NCBI GenBank assembly: GCA_028583405.1
Contig: CM053262.1
Location: 20,795,006-20,859,005 of the forward strand
Length of the DNA: 64,000 nt
Direction: 5' to 3'
Source: Pogonophryne albipinna
Lineage: Eukaryota > Chordata > Actinopteri > Perciformes > Artedidraconidae
The position numbers were made by a program, and so were the translations under genes. Positions 54,063-64,000 of this stretch are shown piece by piece. The notes beneath the pieces were generated by a model. It saw only the letters and a list, made by a program, of their open reading frames with translations. It searched no databases and was not told the DNA's origin. Within the stretch, counting starts at the first letter, position 1; every line of letters begins with the position of its first letter.

Positions 54063-55889
54063 GGCTATGTTGGCGCCGGTGCCCTATCACTTAAACACAT
54101 TTTGTGGTAGCTCTTGAACCCTTCCTGCCAGAAAGTGACACTGCTAAATTAATTTGCATAGTCATGTGAAAAAGGTGGAGATGGAACCTTGGCATCATAG
54201 GGTTGCATGATATCAGATGTTAATAGGACAGTAGGTTAACACAGTTTATTCAATGGAACAAATGTGTTTCCTTCCCTCCTTATGGTCCAACAGTAGGGCT
54301 ATAATGGTTTGTGTACAGCAACGCTCCGAGGGTCACGACCTGGTGCAGCATGGCTGCCATGCACACAATAAGAAGTAGATTGATGCACATAATGCGGAAA
54401 CAAAGTTAAAGTGCTGAGGTAAGCACACCGAGCTGATGCTGTGCCTGTCAGTTAAACCACGGAGAGTGCAAATGTAACACCGCCGCTGAAAGATTACATA
54501 TTGTATACTAAGCTGTGTAGTAAATTAAGTACATCTTTGATCCCATTTTCAAAAGTTAGTTCCACTGCTGCTGACTTTGTTGTTTAGAATCAGGCAGTAG
54601 CTTCACTCCCATAATATTCTGTTTTGTTCATCTTCTCCAAATGTCTAAAAGCGACGTCCGTGGCTCTTGAACCGCAGCAGCGTTTGTCCCCTTCAGTGAT
54701 CCTGACGTGCAGCCTGGCCAGAACACAGCCATTTATTTCAGGCTTTCTGGGAAGAGGCGGAGAATAGTCTGAGTCATGGCTGCAGCTCACTGGGGAATAC
54801 TGCTTTTAGGGATGAAAAAGACACCAGGCAGCTGCCCACACTTTCAAATCGCCTATATTTCACTCAGGGATCAAACTGTCTTTCTGTAACATCAGAGCTG
54901 AACAAGGTGGCAAGTGTGTGTTGTGTGTAGCTGAGGAGTAATCATTTGTACCATGACTTGATTTGAGTTTTGATGAGTCTTCCTCATGGATGACAATAAT
55001 GGTAATTCACTTAAAAAAATACAAAGCTGGATGTGTTATTAGTTCTCAGGATTCCCTCCGGTTCTCTTTTGAAAACTTCTTGTAAGTAGTTTGAAAAGGT
55101 TATTTGTCATTTAGAGAGCATACATTTAGTTAATATTACATTATGTTGATCTATTAGGTCAAGAGAGCCAGTCCAACTGAGGAAAGTGCGGTGTAGTCCC
55201 CCTCCTCAAAAACACCACCCTCCAGTACTCGGCTCAGTACCAGTGGATGCACTTCAGTTCTGACACAGCGATAAGAAATGGTGTTCATCTGCGGTCGAAG
55301 AAAAATAAGTTGTAGTTCTATATTATCTCAGAAGGGGGCGTGCTTTTCTTTGTTTGTTCTTTCCCTCATTCTGCCTTCTGTGCGGTATTGTGGCAGATTG
55401 ACATCCCCTCAATGTTCAGGTGTCAGGTGTGCTTAAAAGTCACCTGATCCTAGATCTGCCTTTCCCTTACTGTCTCAGGTCTTCGGGCCTTGTTTATGCA
55501 ATTGAAGCTTAAACCTGCTGCAGTTTTAACCGAGAAAAGTTCATATTTACATCGAAGTCATCCACAAAAGACTTATTTTTTGGTCTTGTGAAATAAAAAC
55601 GAGTATTTACTAATAAGGGGAACCTTTGAGAGATGTGACTGTAGTGAAGCACATAGTTGAGTTGCACGTTGGTTTGATGGAGCAGCATATGCCCGCCGGG
55701 GCTTTTGTTTTCACTCTAAGCTCTTTGGTTTCAGGACAGTGAAGTCATTGTTTCCTCTGATGTATTATTTCTAATGATGTGTGAGAGAACCATGCTTGCA
55801 TTTTTAGTTTTTTTGCATGTGCTCTCATTGTACATTCTGAACAAAACATTTGATCAGTGTTATCAAATGTTCAAAAAACACTTTATTTT

Positions 55890-56268
55890 TCTCATTCTGC
55901 TTGTTCTACAGCACCTCTTTTCACCCTCTGTCTGAAACCAGAGCCCAGTCTGCTCTGAGTTTACCTGGCAGGCTCGGTTGTGATTGGTCAACCGCTTAGA
56001 GATGTCCCGCCCTTTAGCCTATTAAGTACAATGTGTTGGAGCGCTAGCCAATAGAAGTGTTACATGATGATGTCACTATGTTACAGAAGTAAACATAGGA
56101 CTCCCAATGGAGGCGTTTCAGGCAGCGGGGGAGTGTGTGGGGAATAAAACTCCCACTGGATGGAACTTTGTGATTTTAGCCTTTGCAGACCATTTACATG
56201 CACACAAACCTATAACACACACTGCAGGAAAGGGGAAAGTCCAACATATGATAAGGCCTCTTTAAGAC
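55890..56268 (-). repeat. Dispersed MITE-like repeat, family A, copy 6 (fullest)
   Basis: Runs from 'ctcattctgcttgttctaca' through the shared blocks 'gattggtcaaccgcttagag', 'gatgtcccgccc', 'tgatgtcactatgttac', 'ggcagcgggggagtgtgtgg' and 'gcagaccatttacatgcac' to 'ataaggcctctttaaga'. It is the reference copy for the family in this window. Confidence 0.75.
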
Positions 56269-56560
56269 GTGTAATTGGTGTCTGTAGTTCAGACTGTACT
56301 AACTCCTCCATCTGTGTGGGGCTCTGCTGGTTAAGCCCTCAGTTATGTGACTCCTTTGGCGGGACTTTCTCCTCTCTCCCTCCTCCTTCTGTGATCAAGG
56401 TTAAGTCTGCTTGAAATAGCAACAGGTTGCGAAGTTGGAGCTTCGTCATACCTTGAGACCCGGTACAGAAGCTGGACAGGAGCAAACTCCTGGGGAGAGA
56501 AGGGGAGGGGAAAGGAGAGGGAAGACGGCTGTGTGTCCGTCTTTCTCTGACTCGTCAAAA

Positions 56561-56599
56561 ATGCTGAGTATTATGTGTTTACTCCACGCTATGTTCCAG
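56561..56599 (+). CDS. Candidate alternative first coding exon (13 codons)
   Basis: The ATG at 56561 starts MLSIMCLLHAMFQ, ending at a strong donor (ttccag|gtaagc). A purine-rich leader (ggggagagaaggggagg) lies upstream. Phase 0, like the other candidate starts. It is hydrophobic, and I cannot assign it to a protein family. Confidence 0.3.
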
Positions 56600-57786
56600 G
56601 TAAGCTGTCTCGCTTTCAGTCCGCTGAATACAAAGATGTATCTTTTATACTTCTTTGTATAGTTTATTTCTCTGGCTGACCTCACATTGCACTATTACAA
56701 TGTTGTCTGGTCATAGCGAGAAGGCATAGACTAAAGTTCACCTTGTAGATTTTGTATTCATCTACTGACCATCCTGGACACGGGCAGATGTTGAATATGA
56801 TGGAAATATAATTGGAGTTTAAGAGAAAGATGCTCTTGAAATATGTTGTGTTTTTGGCGCTTGACCCACATATTACAGTCACAAGTTCTCATGTGTTATT
56901 TTTGATTGCTTGGTAAACTTCAAGAAAGCGGGACTTATCTCATAAGAGCCTATCGAGGGCAGACATCAGCTGCAAATTAATGAAAATAACAGACATTTGT
57001 TGAGACTTTAATGAATGATATCTCTCTTACTTGTTCAGTTTCTGCCTGTGTTAACATTAAGAAACTGGAACCAATCAAGTCAAGACATTCATTATGTTGT
57101 GGTCTGTCTTCTTTGAGAAATTCATGGATTTAAATTAAAATATCGGGATTAGAAGTTAGAGCAAGGAAGAACATAGCAGTAAAGTTGTTTAGCGTGAGTA
57201 CATTTGAAGGTTTCAGTTCAGTATAGCCTTGTATAAAATGTTATCTTGCTTAAATAATATACGCTTGTTTATTTCCCCCCAGATCCATAGGTGAACATTC
57301 AATATATACTTAAACTAAGTGTCTTCAGCTGATTGGGTGTTTGTCCTTTAGTTAATATATCATAGTGTAAGCCATCCGCTATCAAATTTGTGGGATGTGT
57401 TATAATTGCATTCCTGTTTGCTTTGTCACTCCTCCCTATTTAATAATGAAGACTTTCCCCCCCATGTGTCCCACTAGTATGTGAGTCCTCCATTACCCTG
57501 TGCAGATTTCTACTTTCAGTAACTCTTAACATCCTGGGATACTTAAATCAGGAAGATTGTTAGTCTTCCATGTAATGTCATTATTTTGTTTGTGTAGGAA
57601 GACGCACAGCCAGTATAATGCAGTCTCTCCCGGGAATCGCATGCATCCATTGGCTGATTCTTTCCCACACTGTGCTATTGGTATTCTAACCCAGATCTCT
57701 GAGGGCCTGTTTCCCCCGCTCCCTCCCTTTGTGCCGTGTTTCCATGGTGTCCGCTGGAAGGGAGACAAGCTGGGTTAAGTGAAAGG

Positions 57787-58210
<424 letters not shown>

Positions 58211-59215
58211 AACAGTGGGCAAGCAAGCCAAAGCAACTTTTTTTATTTTAGGTCCAGTATTGAAAAATCATGTAGAGTTTCCAATGTCACGAAGGTGGAG
58301 CTCTTTTAACCAGCCTAGATCACCATGGTAACATAAGCTCCAGTTATGTATTAAAAGTTTCTGTTATGAATACACTCCTTTGAAAATGGAGTCATCCTTC
58401 AAAAGAAAAGTCGTTCTCGTTCGACTAACTGCTTATTCATGATGCTGTTTTGTACAACTTATATTCTGGCATTTGGAGATAATACATTTGGGCTCATTAG
58501 CCATGCTGTTCTTGTGCGGTTTCCCTGCTGTAAAACAGAATATTGCCTCTTTGGCGTTGAGTAAGCGCTGAATGGAAGCCTTTGTCACAAACTGAAGTGC
58601 TCTGTTTTCACTGCAGCCCGTTAGCAAAGCAAATGTCCTCTGACCAACTCAGTGCTGAACGTTGACCTTTTAAGTGATTCATGTCGATCTGACATCAGTT
58701 CTGCCCACGAAACCATAGGAAACGCTTTATGTCATCGAACGAATTATGATGCACGTGTCAATCAAGCTTCATTGTCAAACGCAGGCTCCCCTCCTCTGCA
58801 CTCGGCTTTGTTCTTTAATTCAATTGAATTCAGTAGCGGATTAGACCTTAATCCAATAAACAGAGATTAAGTCTGTGCGTTCATTTTCAACAAGGCTAAA
58901 GGAATAAGTTACGGGAAGATTCACATCACACTCGCAGTAGGACTCTCATCACAGTGAAAAGCAAGAGTTGTTTTGTGTCTCTTCAAAAAGACTTCCTACA
59001 CACTTCCTACTTGGCTTTGTATTTATAATTGGCATGTTTAAGCTGCTCTGCTGGACGGCAATGCAATAAACCTCTTACATTTCTGTGGTAGATTTGATCT
59101 TGATGTGGAGTTTGATTTAACTAGGACACATATAAATGCAAATTAATTTAACTTTATTATTGTGTTTGAGTTGATATGCGGTTCTAATGAAAGATAAACA
59201 TTGAGGTTAAGGTCT

Positions 59216-59910
59216 TAAAGTGGACCTGTTATGCTATATTAGAAACATATATTGTAGGGCCATACCTATACAAAACATGTCTGTGAAGTTTTTTGCTTAA
59301 AATACCAAACAGATCCCCCGTTGTAGCCATGCCTCATACTGCTCATACCCCTCTTTTGCAGCCCTGTTAGAGAAACAAGGATTTTGGGTCCTTAGCTTGA
59401 AAAAAAAAGAGGAGGCGGAGCTAATGCCTGATCAGAATTCTACCAGAGATTAAGTTAAATTCTGCTGTGATAAAACGCCATCCTGTTCTAAACCACATCA
59501 AGGATTATCTCTGAAACAGTATGGAGCTCAAATGCTTTTTCTCTTGCGGGTTTATCACAAGGTGAGTTATTTTTTATTTCCTGCTTTTTAAACACATGTG
59601 CTCTTCAGTACAGGTTAGCTCTGAGTGTTAGCGAGGCTTGCTAATGTAAACAAAGACGAGATTACGTCCAAAACACGTCAGGCATTGTTTCTGATTGCAA
59701 CTCTGTGGGTCCACCATCCGAAATTACATAATATCGGCAGCAAATCTGTATCCGCTCGTTGTACCCCCGTTTTTAAAAGATTTGGGTGCGGAGGAAAAGA
59801 GAAAGGGTTTTATTTTCTGACGCTGCGTGAGTTCCCCCACACACCGGGGACACATATTTATGTATAAAAGACATCAAAAAGTGCATTTTGCATGATAGGT
59901 CCCCTTTTAA
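59216..59910. mobile_element. Non-autonomous DNA element, about 690 bp
   Basis: The left end 'aaagtggacctgttatgc' and right end 'gcatgataggtccccttttaa' are imperfect inverted repeats. The interior includes 'aggaggcggagctaatgcc' and a GC-richer segment, and has no recognisable transposase. The terminal sequence resembles family A but the interior differs. Confidence 0.6.
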
Positions 59911-60734
59911 GGAAAGTTTGAATGGTATTTTAATGTTCTTCCATCAGTTTGAAGAGAAAGTAAACCCACAATGACTTTATAATATTGCATAATAACGGAG
60001 ATATCCATTTAGGTTGTCCTGTATGTATAATTCTATAATAACTCTGCTTTGTGCGTCAGAGCAGCAGCTTGTTCTCCTCTCATGAATAATTGAGTGGCAG
60101 CTGTCTGTTGTAACCATAGACTCCATTAGGTCCACTGTGTTTCCTCTGTGTGACCACTTTCACAAAACTCTTTCACTATCAATCCTTAGATCAGTGTCAC
60201 TCTCCTCGTACGCTGGTTTGGTGTTTGGATTTAATTTCAGTCATTGGAACTAACTGATTGATTTCTACAGTTAGAAGATTACATTGTTGTGGTCATGAGA
60301 CAATTAATTGAATTGGAAAGAGGAAGTAAAAACTTGTGGTTGAACTTTTCATCCTCGAATGTTGAAAGTACTTAGTATGGCTAACAGATTGACAGATTGG
60401 TGGCTTGGTTTTAGGGGGTCACAAGTCAAAAAGGATTGGGGGTACTAGCTTAATGACCAATTTTTTGTAAATCTGATCAATACCAGTTTTCTGTGGAAAG
60501 CTCTTAATGACACTTAACACCCAGAATTCCCCTTAAATCATTACCATCGCCAAGTAGGTTATTTTTTATTCAGTCCATCTGCGGGATTATGCAGAAACTG
60601 AATACCGAATACTGTATAAGTATTGCAGTATTAGTAGTACTACTGGTACTGAATCTGTGTATGAACTTCCTTTTCCAATCCCTTGTTATTTGCTCAATGG
60701 ATAAAGTCAAAAGCAGTGCACCCCATTATGCTTC

Positions 60735-60771
60735 ATTTGCAATCCATGTGTTAAAAACATGGATTGCAAAT
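60735..60771. repeat. Perfect 15-bp inverted repeat (hairpin)
   Basis: The arms atttgcaatccatgt and acatggattgcaaat are exact reverse complements separated by the 7-nt gttaaaa. Confidence 0.9.
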
Positions 60772-63700
60772 ACTCAATATTAAAGAACTCTAATCAGATG
60801 AGTATATGACCTTCGACCTCTTCCCACATTGTTTCCGTTGGCATCAGTGTGCTTGAGAACATTGCCAAAACAGCAGAAAAAGTCTTAGTGTCCAAAGACT
60901 TAATTCTGCAGAGACAGTATGAGTTATCCAAACATGACGGCCCATTCAGTCCAATTCAAAGCCTGCCTCTCAGTATTAGAAGTCTCTTTCTTGTTGCAGA
61001 GCCCATACTGCAGTGCATCCTTCTGCACTCTTTCTCCTGCTTGGGTCGGCATTCTGATACTTAACCTTGTACTTGCTCATGAAATGGTTGTGTACGGAAA
61101 AATGTCATTTTGGGCCTAAGTGTGTTATGTCATCTGCTTTGGTCACTTTGCCAAAATGACCTCACAGCTAAGCTAAGTGCTGTTCCTGGGGTCTTAGATA
61201 AATGCTTTTATTTTCCATTACCTTATCAGCATTGTAGTTTTAAACTCCAAAAGGATTTGAATTAACTATAAAATAATCTGTGTACATTGAGGTTTCACAT
61301 TCAGGGACTCTCACCACCTCCCCTCCCTGTCCTACGTTACTCCAAGTAGCCTCCAAAAAAGAGATCAGGTTTCTCTTTCCATCCTCCTCTCTGCTGAGAT
61401 GCGAGACAATAGGCGGCAATTTAGGGATGACCTCAGAGGAGGGCTGAGGGAAGAGGGGCAGTGATGGAGGGAGCAGTGGAAGTTTAAGGTGAGACAGAAG
61501 GAGAGTAACGCGAAAAGGGACGAGGAGTAAACACAGATTCTATACTGCAAGACACTAAAGGTAAGCTTTGTATAAATCTGTGGCTTGCTTAGGACAGCAT
61601 GAATAATTGATTCTGCCAGATGTCACTCACTGTTACACAAAGAAAGCATCAGATGAGTTTGAGGTGTCTTCTTTGCATCTTGACCGGTGGAGTTTTGATT
61701 CCAGGTGTGGGAAGGTAAAGGCTGGGCCACAGCAGAATGAAGAATACTGTGTCCTGGAGCAGAGAAAGATAAGCTGTGTTGGTGTGTGTTCATCTGAACG
61801 GTGTGTATTTGCGTGATGTTTGAACTCAGAGGACCCCTGCCGGCACAATAGCCAGCTGTCCTAGGGCCCTGTCACATCAGCGTGATCGCAGCACCCACGG
61901 CCACATTCCCTCCAGGCTGGGTGTGGGTGGCGTCTGCAGGAGGAACGCTCTGTGCAGCCTTAGGATGCAGAGAGAGAGACGAGGGAGAGGAACATCTAGA
62001 TGCCTCTAAAGACAGGTATTGTTTGTGTGTTTTTATAGCAAGTGTTGTTATAGTAGGAGTAAAGTTAGTCTGCAAGGTGTGCCAGTCAGGAAGTTCTTCT
62101 ACTACTATTGCTTTTTGCCTCGTGACAGACAACAGTCATTATGCCAGTGTCCACTAGAGGTCTTCATCTGTCAAACATAAACATACTGTAGGTTGAAAGA
62201 ACTAGTGTTGTGATAATTCTTTGGAGAACGGTCTCATAAACTGATATATATTATATTATTGTTCTACAACCCCAATCAAGAGATAGTTTTCTGACTGTGT
62301 GTTCCTTAAACTAGACTTGTCGTTCACTGATTTGGTGATTACAATCGGATATTTTACTTTTTAATACTTCAAAATAAGTGGTAGACGTATTCCAGTTCCC
62401 TCTGTGTTTGGGGTTCTGGCTCATAACTCCATGACCTGAGAGTGTGTTTGTAGGAGGGTTTACTTTAAAAGCTCAGTTGTGTGTGTGTGTTGTCTTTACT
62501 CTGTCTGGGACTTAAGTAACCTCCTCAGGTCACAGGCAGTTCATCTTCAAGTTCAACACTGCAGTTTTAAAGCTACCCGGTATGGTGAAATTGCACTATA
62601 CTGAGACGCTGCACAGAAGAGCTGGGTACATTTAATACAATTGTTGTTTGTCAAGAAATTGTTCCACAGCGATGCCTCGAATATGACATATTTGATTTGT
62701 CCCTGGTTGTCCTGAAACAACAGATACAGCTCAATCTTTTTTTAATGACGTAAAGATGAATCATTAATTGTCCTATTTGTAAGTAAGTTTTAAATATTGC
62801 CATTCTTGTTTAATACAAAATGGCAAAGTACAATACAGAAATACAGTGGATGGAATCTAAATATTTTATTCTAATGAAAGTTGCTTGGTCAGAAGTGCAG
62901 GCCCCGTGTCCTGCAGGTGATAATAACATGGACCAATAGGCAGGCTTGGATAGCTAAATGGTCATAGTGCTGTGCCTCAACCAGCCGCCTCACTATCTGC
63001 TAAAAAAAGGTGCTATACTAAGCCTTTAAGCTTCTTTAAGACACGCAACTCTAATTCATTAGCAGGAAATAACACGGGAAACAGAGCACGTCTGCACAAA
63101 CCAATCACTGCTGTTCTTCTGGTTTAGCCCCGCCCTATGTGAGTGTATTTTTCATTATCCTGAAGAATTGATGAATGCAGTGTTGTGAGTCCTCTTAATC
63201 TGAAGTGACTTTTGACAGTGATTGATCTTATAATTTGCGCTCATTTTCCATAATTAGTTATCAGTATTTGCCATTAAAAAATGTATTTGGTCCAGAAAGA
63301 GAACGTTATATGGTTAGAGTAGGACTATAGAGATGAAATGTCATCCTAAACACTGTATGATCAAGAATGGTAGTTTGATGGGCACCGTAAAATGTGCCCT
63401 GTTTATAACCCCCCCCCCCCCTGGTGCCATGTTCTTCCTAATGTGATTTGAGTTAGCTTGCATTAAGGTTACGTGCCCTCGTCTGGAGTTGTCATGCACT
63501 CTGCTCTGCCTGGAGTCGCAGCTCTGTATTTATAGCAGGGCTTTCTTAATGTCTTCCCTTGTTATTGAGACACAGAGCTCGCTGTGTACCTGCTGTTTTG
63601 AGTCTGGATTATGTCCTGTCTGCGGCAGAAGGAACACATCTTAAACATGCAGTAAAAAGTTCTGCTTCTTCCTACCTTCTTCTTCCCCGTTATCTGGCTT

Positions 63701-63920
63701 TGTGTTTAGACCAGTGAGTGCAGGTGGATGAAGAAAGGGGAGGATCTGTAATTTAAGACATGGAGCACTTAGCGAGCACGGTTGAAGGCCACAGAAGATA
63801 AACACAGAGACAAAGGCAGAAGAGTGCAGAGGGAAGCCACGGACATGTAGAATCAGGGAAGAGGAGACTCTCCGGCTGAGTGTATGAACTGTGTGAGTGT
63901 GTGTGTGTGTGTGGGACGCC

Positions 63921-64000
63921 ATGGGAGCTGTGCTGAGCTGGTTTGCCGCTCGCCTTTTTGCCTTGGTGCTGCACACAGCTGATGCACTGAAGCGCTGGAG
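63921..64000 (+). CDS. Possible first coding exon, cut by the window end
   Basis: The ATG at 63921 sits in near-ideal context (gacgccATGG) after a GT tract. The frame is open to the edge (26 codons): MGAVLSWFAARLF, then ALVLHTADALKRW. The N-terminus is hydrophobic, as in a signal anchor or an acylated start (MGA). The gene is not recognised. It could be another start of the locus that begins at 40.6 kb or a separate gene. Confidence 0.35.
   Translation, partial: MGAVLSWFAARLFALVLHTADALKRW

Larger units (their letters stand above)
48012..56560 (+). other. Gene-poor stretch with repeats
   Basis: I recognise no exon here. Known content: family A repeats at 51.15, 53.88 and 55.89 kb and a LINE 3' tail at 51.48 kb. 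The open frames of 80-145 codons show no recognisable domains and are not flanked by consistent splice sites. Confidence 0.4.

Overview
The window looks like nuclear DNA of a ray-finned (teleost) fish. Its genes are split into small exons with GT-AG introns, and the inferred proteins match vertebrate orthologues over their full length. The non-coding sequence is AT-rich and carries fish-type interspersed repeats (a tRNA-derived SINE, hAT-like and other MITEs, L2/jockey-like LINE fragments) and very long (GT)n/(CA)n microsatellites. The species cannot be fixed from the sequence alone.

Layout. 1-5.9 kb: first coding exon of CNN3 (minus strand) and part of its first intron. 7.5-12.6 kb: ALG14 (minus, four coding exons, complete). 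13.4-17.7 kb: STEAP2 (plus, five coding exons plus a non-coding first exon, complete). 19.3-20.3 kb: MOS (minus, intronless, complete), tail-to-tail with STEAP2. 22.5-28.9 kb: PLAG1 (minus, two coding exons, probably a very long 3' UTR). 34.3-35.3 kb: CHCHD7 (plus, three coding exons), divergent from PLAG1 as in mammals. 36-36.9 kb: dead LINE fragment. 37.4-39.6 kb: an unrecognised small four-exon gene (plus, 105 aa). 40.6-64 kb: a long plus-strand, gene-poor stretch that starts with a CpG-containing promoter and a 61-codon first exon. It holds several further exon-like starts and otherwise introns and repeats; the body of the gene or genes must lie beyond the window.

The genes are not an operon and do not share one pathway. 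ALG14 anchors the second GlcNAc-transferase of N-glycan synthesis at the ER. STEAP2 is a metalloreductase. MOS is the germ-cell MAPKKK. PLAG1 is a zinc-finger activator. CHCHD7 is a twin CX9C mitochondrial protein. CNN3 is an actin-binding calponin. Neighbour relations match two blocks kept in mammals (ALG14-CNN3 and MOS-PLAG1-CHCHD7), here joined with STEAP2. I found no convincing undescribed multi-gene system. The best leads are the 105-aa gene and the multi-start locus from 40.6 kb onward.
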